This document shows positions 22,730-35,005 of a stretch of DNA of 64,000 nucleotides, in pieces. The stretch spans positions 124,001 to 188,000 of the forward strand of contig ML210189.1 of assembly GCA_004369085.1 (NCBI GenBank), read 5' to 3'. Numbering within the stretch: position 1 is the first letter of the stretch; each line of letters starts with the position of its first letter. Both the position numbers and the translations under genes were made by a program. Source of the DNA: Coprinopsis marcescibilis (Eukaryota; Basidiomycota; Agaricomycetes; Agaricales; Psathyrellaceae). The notes under the pieces were generated by a model that saw only the letters and a program-made list of their open reading frames with translations, did no database searches and was not told the origin of the DNA.

Positions 22730-24623
22730 ATGGGAAACCAGCCCTCTTCACAACTCCAAATCCCGACGCCCACCAACGTCGTCGCATTCTCCCAGAACGA
22801 GAAGCTTACTCCTGGAGAACAACAGAACGGAGAAACTCCTGAATTCGTCATGGCACTTCCAATCGCAGGGGATGGCAAACTCACCTTGGGACATGTAGCT
22901 TCATGGGAGGCGGAATCGGCGTCGAACTCCAAGGTCCAGCTGGCCCGAACCATCCTGTCCCAGAGCGACATTCGCCTGGTGCTCTCCTCGCGCTCAGCAA
23001 GGATCACTGACCAGCACGTCTTCAACAATGTCGTTGACTTCAAGACTGGACCCATCACCAACCAGAAGAGTAGTGGCCGATGCTGGCTATTTGCCACTAC
23101 TAATGTCATCCGGTATAACATTATGAAGAAGTTGAAGCTTAAGGATTTCCAGCTTTCCCAGGTAAGCACCTTTCAGGCTCGATAAGGTCTTGAAGAGTCG
23201 GGAGATGATACTGACAATGGGCGTTCATCCTAGTCCTACCTCTTCTTCTGGGACAAACTGAACAAAGCAAATTACTATCTCGAATTGATGATTCAACATT
23301 CAGACCTACCTCTAGACGACCGCCTCATCCAGCACCTCTCCGGCGACCTTATCTCGGACGGCGGGCAGTGGGACATGTCGGTCAATCTTATGGAACGATA
23401 TGGCCTCGTACCACAATCCTTATACCCAGAAACCACTCATTCATCCCTATCAGGCCCGCTTAACAATCTTCTCAAGACCAAGCTTCGCGAGCATGGCCTT
23501 ATCCTCCGCAGACAAGCAGATAATCTCCGCAATGCCTTCGTCAAGGAAGACACCGTCATTGCCACCCTGCGCGCATTGAAGGAAGAGCTGGTCAAGGAGA
23601 TCTACAACATTATGACGGCGACTTTGGGTGTCCCACCAAGTCCCAACAAGAGATTCCTCTGGGAATACATCGACGCCGATGACAAGGCTGGAAGCTGGGA
23701 GGGAACTCCGAGGGAGTATTTCGAGCAGTTCGGAACCAAGCCGTACACGGTACGTTGACCACGGACCTTTCCGATGACCAAGAACTAATCGCCTCGGTAG
23801 CCTTCTGAATCATTCTCCTTGATCAACGATCCGCGGAACGACTACAATCGTCTCTACACTGTGGATAAGCTCGGCAACGTTTGGGGTGGTCGACCTGTCC
23901 AATGTCAGTTCTTTCATTTCATTTTATTTAGATAAATTCCTGAGACCACAGTGCAGATGTGAATACAGAAATCGAAACCATGAAGGCTGTGGTGATCAAG
24001 GTACCACCCAGTTTCTATCCAGGCGTCACTCGCTTACCAGTTGCGCCAGATGATCAAGGCAGGCCAGCCCGTATTCTTTGGATGCGATGTTGGTAAATTC
24101 TCAGACAGTGGGTCTGGGATCATGGACACTGCCCTGTTCGAGTACGAGGTGTGTTGGTGGTGTGTTTCAAGGCGCATACATGTGTCTAACAGTCAATGTA
24201 GAACGCTTTCGATGTCAAGCTTGGTTTGACAAAGGCCGAGAGGCTTGAAATTGCTGACTCCTCAATGACCCACGCCATGGTTATCTCAGGAGTTCACCTC
24301 GACCCCGCTGGCAAGCCTGTCCGCTACAAAGTCGAGAACTCCTGGGGAGAGGCCCCCGGAAACCATGGCTATTTCGTTATGACCGATGCGTGGTTCGAAC
24401 AGTAAGCATTTCACCGTTATGTATGCAGAACATACGCTAATCATGGCTTTCGTTAGGTTCGTTTACCAGGTCGTTGTGCCCAAAGCAGTGGCACCCAGAG
24501 AACTCGTGCAGGTGTTGGAGGCGGGAGACGCCGTAGTCCTACCACCATGGGATCCAATGGTGCGTTTGTCAAGTTCACGCTGGCGAAATGTGCTGATTCC
24601 CGTGAAAGGGTTCCCTTGCTTAA
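22730..24623 (+). CDS. Bleomycin hydrolase, C1B cysteine aminopeptidase
   Basis: Eight exons encode about 500 residues. The start at 22730 (MGNQPSSQLQ) resembles that of fungal orthologues. The catalytic cysteine is in NQKSSGRCWLFATTNVIR, followed by YLFFWDKLNKANYYLE and SDGGQWDMSVNLMERYGLVP. The histidine is in DSSMTHAMVISGVHLD and the asparagine in YKVENSWGEAPGNHGYFVM, completing the Cys-His-Asn triad. The last intron (ending 24608) joins PPWDPM to GSLA and a stop at 24621-24623. The short C-terminal arm is the feature that makes these hexameric peptidases self-limiting aminopeptidases. The enzyme is cytosolic and hydrolyses homocysteine thiolactone and small peptides. The longer open frame downstream of WDPM is intron read-through. 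Confidence 0.95.
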
Positions 24624-25397
24624 AGGATTCTCCCGATCCCTCGCGTTATCATGACATTTATGACCTATGTATGGACATTATGACCCTTGCGTTTGGCGAT
24701 AGTTGTACTGCCAAATACATGTTGTATCCCATACCGACTCGGTGATTTATATCCCACCCCACTGCCTTGAAAAGGTGCGCGACACGTATACTGTCCCTCT
24801 AAGCTGAGCAAACTCCCACAGCTGTTAAGTACTCTTGGAGGTAAGTAACGGCTAACGCATCCGATCTTTGCAATTCTGAGGGCCTGATTAATATTTAGAT
24901 TCTTATCTTAATCTTGGAGACCAGATGCTCGCTAACTCCGTCATGCGTTAAAAAGACATTGCAATAGTTCATGCACCAATCATAAGCATTAAGAACTCTC
25001 CTCGTGTTATTGGCGGTTATTGGGTTTTATTGGGTTCTCTTATTCCTGCTGACAACGGATGCTGTTAGAAGCACCGAAGAAGCGCCGGCGAGTCAGGGCC
25101 GCCTTTGCATCAGGTACGAATTTGTTTCTCCCAATCTAAACAATGAAGGTGGCTGACAGGTACCAATAATGTGTAGCACAGGCCTAGAAGTGATGACAAC
25201 CGGATGGAGGCATCAGATCCTTTTTCACTCATGGAACGTCAACAAGGGTTTCGATGCCGTATATGAATCAGTGCCTATAAAGTCAGCACTAGTACAATCA
25301 TCGGTCAGCCCCCCTTTCCCCTCATCCCTCTCTGACCCTAAGGGCCGCCCTCCATACACCTTAATCCAAGGCCCAAGTTTGTCAGGGGCTTTTTATC
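24624..25397. other. Intergenic, no supported gene
   Basis: This holds the 3' flank of bleomycin hydrolase and the 5' flank of the gene at 25398. A short plus-strand piece around 25070-25115 reads LLEAPKKRRRVRAAFAS before a possible GTACGA donor. It looks like the basic head of a DNA-binding protein, but no partner exon follows. Confidence 0.4.
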
Positions 25398-26847
25398 ATG
25401 GGGTTCATTGGGAAATTAGCGAGCGTGCTTAGGCCTAGGGGTAACTGTAAGTGATATGCTTCCACTCACGGAAACATAGCTCACCTCGATTTTAGACAAG
25501 CCGATCTCAACAGAAGATGCTGCAGAAGGAGGAAGGATCAGACTTCCCGGCACACCTCGCGTAGTCGATGATTCCGACGAGGCCACGGAAGCTTTGTTAA
25601 ACCACGAGACAACTCGGCAAAGCACGAAGAGACCTAGAAAATATTGTGTTTTCTTTGGATTCGAGTGCGTCACCTCTTTGATTGCCATCTGGTGGCCCTG
25701 AAATCTGACTTTTTTTGTTTTCGACATAGCTGCTCGCTACTGTTCAAAGTACTCCTGGTGGTTGGCGGCCTCTGGGCCGTTTACGTCGTCATCGCGCAGT
25801 TTAATGTATCCTTCAACGTTAGTCGAGCTGATTTGTTGCGCCAGTGCAATTCTTATTGATTATCACCTCCAGCCTGCCGCAACAGGGTTGGAGAACCTCC
25901 CTGAATTCGGCACCTCACAATCTATGGAATGCTCAAACGCTTACTATTTCTACCAAGAATTGCCGAAAGGACTCTCGATCACCGTTCCTGTCAACCAAAC
26001 AACCCGCGACCACACTCTGAAATTGGTTGGAACTGGTATCGGAACTGTAACCATCACCAATGCCCCTGCGGACTCATCGGTTGTGTCGTACCACATCACT
26101 ATCCGCGGGTCGCGCAAAGATGTCGTGGCTGGAAGTGAAGTCGAGATCGAGCAACCGGACAGTGGAAGCGGTCCACTGCGCATTGGCACTCCCAACTTTT
26201 CCGAAGCTGAGACTTGCATGCGATACGACGTCACAATGGCCGTTCCCTCATCAGTCAAGGAACTCAATATCCATTCCCGCTCCGTCGCGCAAGTCAAGTT
26301 TGCTGAGGATGCTCGATTCGATTTCAGCGCACTATCGATTGTTCTCTTCAAACTGGACAATAGGAACCTGCTTATTTCGAGCCCGAACGTGTTTTCAGAG
26401 GATATATCGTATGAAATCTACCGCGGATGGATTGTTGGGGACGTGACTGTGTCGAAAATGACCCACGTTGTATCCCAGCGAAGCGATGGCGTGGTCAACC
26501 TCAAGGTGCACCCCGCCCCTCCTTCGGATCCAGCGCATCCGCAGCCTGCGACCTTCCAGACCACAACTGGACACGGCAGAACTGATGTCGTATATGTCGG
26601 CAATCCAGACTTCAAGCGCACAATCAACAGCAAGCATTTGTCGCAGCAGAATGGGGACGTGAATCTTAACTACAAGGATGCCAAGTTCGAGGGGAAGATA
26701 AAGCTGGAATCGAAGACTTCGACCATTGTTGGCGGGAGCGCGTTCAACAAAGTGCAGGCGGATGGCTTCACGCATTATGCTGGCGACATGGACGGAAAGG
26801 ATAGGATCGAGGTATTTTCACATGGCTGGACAGGTCTGTACTTCTAG
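25398..26847 (+). CDS. Single-pass membrane protein with repetitive beta ectodomain (DUF4097/adhesin-like)
   Basis: Four exons: 25398 to about 25446 (MGFIGKLASVLRPRGN), a second after a 49-nt intron (ADLINE-type acidic and basic cytosolic segment ending KYCVFFGF), a third with the transmembrane helix LLFKVLLVVGGLWAVYVVIA, and the long fourth exon to 26847. The protein is about 410 residues with the N-terminus in the cytosol and a large outer domain. That domain has alternating polar/hydrophobic strands (VKELNIHSRSVAQVKFAEDA, ISYEIYRGWIVGDVTVSKMT, GDVNLNYKDAKFEGKIKLES), the periodic pattern of beta-solenoid DUF4097-type domains. Function is unknown, and a surface or wall-associated role is inferred. 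The start was chosen because this ATG joins in frame through a perfect GTAAGT/TTTTAG intron. Confidence 0.75.
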
Positions 26848-27400
26848 GAACCATTGTTAATTCGCGATGCGCGTTAAGTTTTGTATTTTACGACACTATT
26901 GACTTGTATAAACGGAAACTGGAATACCTGTACATGCCTTGGCACACCTTTCTGAAATAATTTGCCTTGCTTTCAAATACAACTGGAAGACCAATCTAAG
27001 CTTTCTGTGTCGTACGGTAACAAAAATGCGCATGTCCACGGAGAAAGTTTGGATTGCTGGAGTGAAGTCTTCGTTATCAGCGACCTCGTCGTTGAAAACT
27101 GGCGGTAACCAAAGGTTGCACCGAAGGCCCCAAAGGGCGTTTCACCTCCTGAGGCCTACAAATATTGAGTCATGACTGGTGCCCCCTGGAGAATCTGCAG
27201 CTGGTACATGTTACCGACCCATCGAACCGGTAACATAGTTGACTGGCAGAGGGCCCGGGATCCTGTTTGGTTTGTCGAATTCAAATTCTAATCTTAATTG
27301 CTGCATAACAATTAATTTCTCTTTGGTTTAAATGAATCTGGCTCTTACAAGGTCAATCGAATCTCGGTGGGCTCGTACATGCTCTAAGGTTTCGCCCAGA
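26848..27400. other. Convergent 3' flanks, no gene
   Basis: This 553-bp interval lies between the end of the membrane protein gene (+) and the end of the J-domain gene (-). It contains AT-rich patches (TTTAAATGAATC, near 27325) likely to serve in 3'-end formation. No coding frame is supported. Confidence 0.45.
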
Positions 27401-28192
27401 CTATCGAGAGTTCGGAGGATCCTCTTGCGAGAGACGGGATTCTTCGACTGTAGTTCTCCGCTCTTCTCTCTTTGCTTGTTTGGCGTGGTTATACGACTCG
27501 GCTGCCCGGTGAGTCCGACCGTAGGCCTCCTGCATGACCTCTCTCCTCGTGGTCCAGGTATTATGTATCACGAAAAGTATGGTCTACAAATGGACCATCC
27601 TCGTCAGCTGAATGGTGCGTAAAGTTGGAAAAGTCCGCTCACCCCAATTACGCCAGCAAGGATAATTCGGTCCTTCCACTTCTCGTCAGCGGCACCACTC
27701 CGATAGAGCTCCTGGCTTCGCCGTTTGTGCATTGTTCTCCATGCAGCCGTTGTCTGATATCTCAGATCCACAGATGGATTAGACCCGTCTGGTTCAATCG
27801 TTCCTGAAGCTTTCTTTCCGCGCAGGATGTCGTATGCATTGGTTATTTGTTGAAACCGTTGGTGGGCAATGTCTGCCGACACAGGTGACGGTTTGTCTGG
27901 GTGATACAGTCTAACAAGCTCAAAATCTAGTTGAAATAAAATTCGTAAGTCGGACCATCTCTTCATATCCTCTCAGAGAAGCACCATACATACACCGAGT
28001 TTTTATGTCTGCCTCTGTCGCATTTCGGGGAAGATGAAAGATGTCGTGAGGGGTAGGATTTCGATGGCTTGGGAACGGGTATTGAGCATTCGAGGACGAC
28101 GGGGTCGAGAGAAATCTCGAGGGTATACGAGTGACACCTGGGATTCGTCTGTGCCGGCAGGCAGCGCAGAAAGACAAGGAGGGGGAGAGCAT
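27401..28192 (-). CDS. Mitochondrial J-domain (DnaJ-like) protein
   Basis: Three exons encode about 220 residues. The N-terminus is rich in Arg and Ser (FCAACRHRRIPGVTRIPSRF), a likely mitochondrial presequence. The J domain begins with PHDIFHLPRNATEADIKTR, joins across an intron to YFELVRLYHPDKPSP with the essential HPD, and continues to RFQQITNAYDILRG. Only the J domain is present, with no G/F or zinc-finger part, so it is a class C co-chaperone that would stimulate a mitochondrial Hsp70. After a further intron (GTGAGC donor) come a short hydrophobic stretch and a charged helix (EAYGRTHRAAESYNHAKQAK) running to the stop at 27401. The precise 3' exon boundary is inferred from phase. Confidence 0.82.
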
Positions 28193-28698
28193 AGTCTGGA
28201 CAGGGAGAAAGAAGAACGGACCGCGGGGTCCGGGCTAACAACCTCACCAGTCATGTGATACCAGGACGCATCAAAACGCGTCGCGAACTTGAAAGAGAAC
28301 ATTGCAAAGACATCGAAGAGGCTGACAGAGGCTCTAAAAATTGTGATTGGTCGTCTATAGTACATTGCAAGGTGCTCGTGAGCTGTAATGCTACATCGTA
28401 AGAATTGTAAGATTAACGAATGCGTAGAGTAGTAGAAAGTGAAAGTATTTGCAGTTAGTTGCGTAGATCTAGTCTATTAAAATATTGCTGAGGGAAGTCC
28501 ATAATTATTCTATAAGTACAGCGCGTCGTGGATGGTATGCTTGTGCTGGGGCAATTGATGATATGTGGTGAGGGTAAAGGATGGCTGGGTATGGGCGCAT
28601 TGGGTGCTCTCCGCAATCGCCGTCGGGCGGTGGGGTTCGTTCTGAGATTCGATCTGTCCGAGTGGAAATCCGTTGGTTGTTTCATTCCGATATTGATG
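28193..28698. other. Short intergenic region, no gene seen
   Basis: This 506-bp stretch lies between the J-domain gene start and the 3' end of the FLC-like gene, both on the minus strand. Open frames here overlap the J-domain leader in other frames and show no family content. Confidence 0.45.
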
Positions 28699-31289
28699 TT
28701 ACGATGTCTCATCCCGATGTTCTGGTATGTTCTGGTGGTTTGTTTGATATTGCTGGAGTGCTTGAACTGACGACGTTCTTGTTACGTGTCCACTACTACT
28801 ACCCGAGCTCGACCCCGGGCGCCATGCACTTGGCGACGAAGATGGGTGAGATTCCGATGTTCGCCTGCTCAACGAATTTTCCTGGCCGTGCCCTAAAGAT
28901 GAAACCCCTCCATCCCTGCTTCCATAGTATCCATGCGCACTCGATCCAGTTGGCGAATTAGGTTGTGAGTATGAGAAAGACCATCTACTCGAAAGTAGTG
29001 AGCCGACAGTCATTGAGGCGGAATCGCGCGATGTGAGATTTGAGGGAGGATCTAGACTTGTAACTGTGCTGGCTGTTGGAGATATAGGGAAAGGACAAAG
29101 AAAGTGGTTGTCAATAGGTGTGGAAGCGTCTGGGGTGGGATTATGGGGACGCACGGCACGGCTGATTTCCTCGTCAGAGTCGACGCGACTTGCAGAAGTA
29201 AGCGTAGGGTCGGTGCTACCCTTTACGCCCTTTTCCAGCATGGACCCTTCTGAGCCTGAGAAAGACTCCGAGGAAGACGTGCCGTCGGTCTGCTTCGTCC
29301 AGAGTCGCTGCAGGCCGATGTTGATGACAAAGTTGACGAGGGTGACAAGAACGGTGACGATGAAGATGACCGCAATGACGATCCCGATGACCACTCTTGG
29401 GATTGGCTTGACTTCCAGGCGCTGCAAGAACGCGATCAAGAGGCCTGTGCAAATGAGCCTGACGACGGCCAAGTACGTGGAGAAGATGTCCCCTCCTCTG
29501 GTCTGGTAAGGCTTGAGTGCAATTGTGGACCCAATGACCATGACTTCAGCGATGATCATCAAGGAGATTTGGGCCTCCGCATTTGACTTGGCGAATGCAA
29601 TAGCCATCGCCCGAACCAAAGTGGCAGCCAGGAGAGGTGTGAAAAAGAAAAATCGAGATGCACGGTACTGCGAGTATAGAGTACCATCGGCAGCCAGAAT
29701 TTGGTTGCCGGAGCTGTAAAGTTCCGATGCGCTGTTTCGTCGAACGAACCGAAAAATGGTGAAAATGGGATATCCAATAAGGCCGATGAATGCGACTAGG
29801 CAAAGGACGGAAAGTAGGATTGTTGCCCATGAATCCCGAAGAGTCCATTGATAGAAGATGAAGATTAAGAGCGGTCCAAAGCAGATCAATGCCTATGGAC
29901 TCGTTAGTGATCAAGAATGCGGGGATGAGTCGACATGCTTACAATTCGAAGAATCCATGAACGCGCAAATGAGAGATAATTGAATGTGGATTCTTCTGGC
30001 TTGGCGTTCTTCTTCTCGGCCCTTTTTTTCACAAGGATGTGGACACCATACCCAATTGCAAGCAATGCTACGGCCAAGCCAAACAGCATGAGGCCGCATA
30101 GGAACACGGTCATGAACCCGTTGGAAACGGATACGTGCAACGAGTTCACATATATGGGCAATCCGGCATCCAAAACGTTATCTGAATTTGGAGTGACTGT
30201 TTGAACCTCTCCATTCAGGCCAGAGCGTTTCCATAGAGCGTTTGGACCTGACAAAGCCAGCCCTTCTGTGCTCCTTCTGAATAAACCGCCGATGCCACTA
30301 GAACCGCTGGAGGTGACCGCTTCATCATTGTTGTAAGGGCTTAGTTTGCGGTTGACAAACTGGACTACTGAGCCGGACTTTGAGTCAGCAAGCTGACTCC
30401 CGGTGCGATGTCGCAGCGAGTTGATTGAGTCCTGGATTACCGAGGACTCGGATGTGGGGAAAAGCCCGAGTGCCCACGCAAAGTTCAGGGCAAAGGCACG
30501 ATAGACCACGGGGTAGTTGAGGCTGAGAAGTCCAGTGCTGGCGATGGTTTGGAAGAGGTACATGAGCTCCAGAAATCTGAAAGGCGCAAGGGACTCGGGT
30601 GCCCATAACGTCACGATCACTGACACAATCAATGCCGCGATTGCCGCTGCTCCTGATCCCCACTCGGCTGCAGATTGGTGTGCGGTCCATCCATTTGACA
30701 AGGTTGCTTGTATACACGCCCGGACGTTGCCTGTCGATGTCTCCACCAACGTGAATTGAGCGAAGCCTTCGAGGTCAGGAATCTTGTAGGCGATTGAGGG
30801 AACCAAAGAGGTGATTCCGAGGGAGTCTGGGAGTGTGATGGTTTCCGCTCCGGTGAAATTGGACATTGGAAGTGGACATAGTTGCCCGTCCAGAATGTTG
30901 CAGAGGTCGAGAGTGACGTTTATTGGCTGCAACCCGTACACATTGAGGAAAAGATTTGCTGATACGTTGACATTAGGTTGCTAATTTTGCGTCAGCAGAA
31001 TCTTGCGACTGAATTCGAACGGCACATACCACGCTGGCCACTGAGAGGTTGAACGCGACGGTTTGTGTTCTTGGAAAGAATTCGACTTCGAATCGCTGAA
31101 CAAGAAGTGTTTCTGGCGGATTGCAATATGTAACGGATGAGGTGACTGGTGCAGAAGAGGATCAGGCGTATTGACAGGCACATGAAAGCCTGGATACGTA
31201 CGCAGCGAATCCTCTCGGGCATGAACAAAAGTCGTGAAAAGAAGGGTCGTAAAAGTGAAAGCTCGCAACCAGGCGAGGACAGAGAACAT
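28699..31289 (-). CDS. TRP-like/FLC family membrane protein with ML-like N-terminal domain
   Basis: Five exons give about 820 residues. The first encodes a signal peptide (LRAFTFTTLLFTTFVHA). The next three exons form the lumenal ML-like domain (SSVTYCNPPETLLVQRFEVE, FFPRTQTVAFNLSVASV, NVYGLQPINVTLDLCNILDG, FTLVETSTGNVRACIQATLS). About nine or ten hydrophobic helices follow, from AALIVSVIVTLWAP to VIGIVIAVIFIVTVLVTLVN, including the conserved YPIFTIFRFVRR. The C-terminal 170 residues are a cytosolic Ser/Thr/Pro tail (SSSPSAWRPGSSSGSSSGHV). This architecture is that of fungal flavin-carrier (FLC) and Pkd2 proteins, implicated in FAD transport into the ER, calcium and wall stress. Length and order match; the specific paralogue cannot be assigned. 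The start at 31289 was chosen for the signal peptide. Confidence 0.9.
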
Positions 31290-32455
31290 GGAGAAAGCGA
31301 AGGAGGGGAGCGAACAGTCGGTCGTATCTAGGGTGGATCGTCTACTATAAAAGAATCTTAGCTGGGAGCCTCGCGTAATAAAATGCATTGTACACTGCAC
31401 CTCTCTATTGTTCTTGTTTCGGGCCTTGTTATGTGTATGATGTTCTACCTTGTAAGCGGCGCCTTCTATGACGTTGATGGTGAGCGCGGTGGGAAATGTC
31501 TTTCGATACAAGGCGCAAGGCCAAGGCACTTCGAGTATGAGCACACGGAAAGCTCAAGGCGGGGAAACGTTCATCTTTGGGTCGAACCACACAACGTTCT
31601 TAAGACCTAAGCTCGGACTGGTTTGATCGGACTCTGATACCATTTTTATAAATATGAGTTTGCGGCATCTTCTTTCCGTTGCTGGCGTAACAATGCTGGT
31701 GTAAGGATGATTGCGTATTCCACCACGTTGTTCTGCGCATTTTTCGCGCTTCACAGCTTTTAATAAGGCTGTTGCCTGTTGACTTCCTTCTGACATTGAA
31801 AATCGGAGCACTCCGATGCCTGTGACGCGTTCAAGTGGCTGAAAATCCGATACGTCGACCCTTTGCATAGTAGTAGTTAGAACAGGTCACCATGAAGGCT
31901 CTGTAGCCCTTAGAAACCCCTTCTAATCACAATAAACGCATTCAGTAGAAATGTTGCGCCCGGCGGACACAAGGTGTGTGCCAGTGTGCGTCTGGGCGTC
32001 TGGGTGTCCGTCCGATCAGGTTTCGTCGCGAAGAGATGCAAATGAGCGATGTTCCCAACTGGGGCTACTTAGGTGCGAGGCGAGAGCGCATTTTCCGGCG
32101 GTTTATAGCTCTAACAAGGCTGTGAACGGATTTGAATCGTTAGCCTGAGTCGTAGGTATCCATCCATTCCCATTCAAAATGTCATATTCCATACGATAGA
32201 GGGAGAAATATAGCGATGTGAAATTCATTGCGCTCATTTTTACGAGAGCCATGATAACATCCTCTGAGCGTACACTGGGCAAGCGATGAAGAGGAAACAA
32301 TGGAAATGACTATGAAGCGAATATCAGGTACGAAATCAGTAGAGGAGTTTATTCGGGAAAGTAATTACCACGGCTCCTAAACCGGAAACTTCCGTCTGCC
32401 CGAGAGCAACCGATTTTTGCGTGTCGTGGTCATCGTTCCCCTCGTCCTTGAAACT
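31290..32455. other. Intergenic, no supported gene
   Basis: This 1.17-kb divergent region lies between the FLC-like gene (-) and the OSCP gene (+). Two small open frames occur (plus 31383-31610 with a hydrophobic head; minus 31554-31868). Neither has recognisable content or splice partners. Confidence 0.4.
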
Positions 32456-33196
32456 ATGTTGCTCGCCGCTGCTACACGTTCCTTCGCTTCTGCCAATGGC
32501 ATGAGCCGCCGTGCGGCCTCCACCATCGCTACCAAGTACTCCAAGGCAGTCTTCGGCGCTGCCTTGGCCAAGTCGCCAGCAACGCTCACCAAGGTGCACA
32601 CCGAGCTCTCCAACGTCTCCAGCGCTATCAAGACCCAGCCAGAAGTTGCCCAATTCATTGGCAACCCCACTTTATCATCTCAGGACCGTGAAAAGGGCCT
32701 TCAAGCCATCATAACCAAGGTCGCTGGCCCGAAGAAGGACCCAGTGTCAGAAATCACCAAGAACCTGTTGGCACTGCTCTCGGAGAACGGACGACTGGCA
32801 GAGACTGAGGGTGTCATTGAGGGCTTTAACGAGCTATTCGCCGAATACAAGGGCGAGCTGACTGTAACCGTCACGTCAGCCACCCCTCTTCCCAGGGATA
32901 CCTTGACACGTTTGGAGGCTACCCTCAAGCAGTCACAGGCAGCGCAGAAGGCTAAGGTCGTTAAAATCACCAACAAGGTAAGCCCTTTGCTTGGATTGGA
33001 GTGAGTAGCGTCGTTACTGACCACTATGCCTAGGTCAACCCCACGGTTCTCGGCGGTTTGATCGTTGACTTCGGTGATAAAACCATTGACCTGAGCGTGT
33101 CTTCGCGAGTAACAAAACTCAACAACGTTTTGACGCGTAAGGAATTACTTGTGCATGCCTACTCTGGTACTAACTACTCCCGCAGAATCCGTTTAA
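32456..33196 (+). CDS. ATP5: ATP synthase subunit 5 (OSCP), mitochondrial
   Basis: Three exons encode about 200 residues. The start (32456) gives MLLAAATRSFASANGMSRRA, a mitochondrial presequence. The mature protein follows with KYSKAVFGAALAKSPATL, ITKNLLALLSENGRLAETEG and ELTVTVTSATPLPRDTLTRL. Intron 1 follows KITNK (GTAAGC) and joins VNPTVLGGLIVDFGDKTIDL, the OSCP C-terminal signature. Intron 2 starts GTAAGG inside the last codons and the final exon adds QSV before the stop at 33194-33196. OSCP links the peripheral stalk to the top of the F1 head of ATP synthase. An upstream non-ATG extension of the frame is not used. Confidence 0.95.
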
Positions 33197-33842
33197 ACGC
33201 CTTTCGCCTTTATCCTTCGTAGCATATTCAACCTCATATTCAGTAGTTACCCCTTGGCTTCCTGCAATAGATGTCGCGCGGCCCTTGCAACAATCGAACC
33301 TTCTGGGACGCTTTAAGTCGGTTCAGAGATCTTGGGCACAGGAAGAAGCGTTTCCCTCAACTCACCCACTTCGATCCACCTCAAGAACAACCTCGTTCTA
33401 CCCGCCGTTGCACCTCGTGGCCTACCTTCGGTAGTTCCGCTTTTCTTCTGCTTCTTTGAAGACCCCCTTCGATTTCAAAGAACGCCGAGAGCAGCGAGCC
33501 GTCGATAATCGTGAGTCAATCCCAGTATGGATGGGTCTTAGCAGCGTTCAGCCTGCTTGAAACACTTGCGGGTTACTTTGGTGTTGAGCAAAGACTTCAT
33601 GCGCATCACTTTCCTTGTCGGACAACCAGGTACCCGCATTTCTCTGGCGATTTGAGGAGGGCTGGGTCTCCAAATAGGTCATTGCATCAAAATATGACTC
33701 AAGTGTAAACAAGCAAATGCTCATCAATTGACCGGCATCTCCTCCACCCCTTGGCTAGCCTAGTAGGCGTGACATAGATGGACCAGATGGGATCTGGCCG
33801 GGTTTAAAAGAGGGATTCCGAGTGAAACCAGCCCATGTCAAT
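33197..33842. other. Intergenic, no gene seen
   Basis: This 646-bp tandem interval lies between the OSCP and ICMT-like genes. A TTTAAAAG at about 33803 lies about 40 bp before the ICMT-like start and could serve as its TATA element. Confidence 0.45.
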
Positions 33843-34682
33843 ATGTTTCGACTCTTCAAAATCCCCCTACTTTTTGTCATTTCATACGCAGTGAAGGTGA
33901 CGACTACTGCCCCCCATCCACCTCCTACCCAAGCCGAGCAAGCACCTTCAAATGCATTCGAGGGCATCATCCAAGTCCGCTCCCCTCGACGGGTGGTCCA
34001 GGTGAGTTCTCTGGCCGATAACAATGTCACCTTGATTGACGTGGTTTACTTGTGAGAATAGCTTGCAAGTTGGGCAGTTTCTGTCGCAGAAACGGCTTCC
34101 ATTATATATCTATTCACCTCGCCATCATATTCGCCGTCGAATCCCCCTTCTTGGCTTTCCTACCTAGGGTGGACTGGTGACCTGAGCCGTGTGTCCTTTA
34201 ATGCAACGTTCCTCGTCGGCGCATTTTTCGCGTGTCTAGGTGCTTATATCCGATGGTCGTCCTACAAAGCACTCGGACACCTCTTCACGTTTGAAATGAG
34301 CATCAAGAAGGATCATAGACTCGTTAAAGACGGGCCTTACCGCGTGGTTCGTCATCCAGGCTATCTTGCACTCCTGCTGGACCTTGGTGGCGCCTTCCTG
34401 GCCTTTTCTGGTCCGGTAAGGGCTCTCACCGATACCATGCGATGTGCTCTTATCTCAACACTTCACATTTAACAGGGCTCATGGGCACGGGAATCTGGAT
34501 TCTTGACTTCTTGGACAGGCAGGCCGCTTTTCATAATTGCTTCTGCCATTCCCATTTTCATTACTTTTGGTCTGATAAGACGGGTGCCCAATGAGGACGA
34601 GGCTTTGCACAAGGCGTTCGGGAAAGAGTGGGAGGATTGGGCGAAAGAGGTCCCGTACAAACTCATCCCATTCGTTTACTAG
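33843..34682 (+). CDS. Isoprenylcysteine carboxyl methyltransferase (ICMT/PEMT-type) family protein
   Basis: Three exons give about 230 residues. A hydrophobic first segment (MFRLFKIPLLFVISYAV) is followed by an intron after RRVVQ (GTGAGT). The next exon has a membrane span (FLVGAFFACLGAYI) and the reaction core: HLFTFEMSIKKDHRLVKDGP then YRVVRHPGYLALLL. The RHPxY and the later EDEALHKAFGKEWEDWAKEV are the SAM-binding and C-terminal signatures of ICMT-like enzymes. Such proteins methylate the C-terminal prenylcysteine of Ras, Rho and pheromone precursors in the ER. Pheromone processing is therefore possible, but mushrooms carry several paralogues and this one is not assigned. An alternative in-frame ATG is at 33822. 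Confidence 0.85.
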
Positions 34683-35005
34683 CTCACCAAAAAATCGATC
34701 TCGCTTCTTTTATGCATGACTTGGTCTCAAAATGTCTGTATCACACCTATGTGCCTTTCGTGTAGCAGTAATGTAGCTGGTTTGCGTCTGGACGTTGAGT
34801 TCGGACCATTCACATTGCCAGCGCTTCTGTTACGTCTTTACATTTGTTATATGGCGACCATTATCGTTTTTAGAGCATGTGGGAATGGGAAGTGGATTTC
34901 CTTTGAACTGAGCTGTTTGTGAGGTCATGATTCTGCTGTGGCGCCGGTCTAAGGGGTTGTCCGTATTTTTCTTGCCGCGACATCGGATGTAGGTATTTAT
35001 CAATG

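Noticed and set aside
24563..24745. Extended bleomycin hydrolase C-terminus beyond WDPM
   Set aside because: A canonical intron (GTGCGT...GAAAG) restores the family ending GSLA and stop, so the extension is intron read-through.
25070..25240. KKRRRVRAAFAS segment resembling the head of a zinc-cluster transcription factor
   Set aside because: No Cys6 motif follows in any frame across the next plausible introns.
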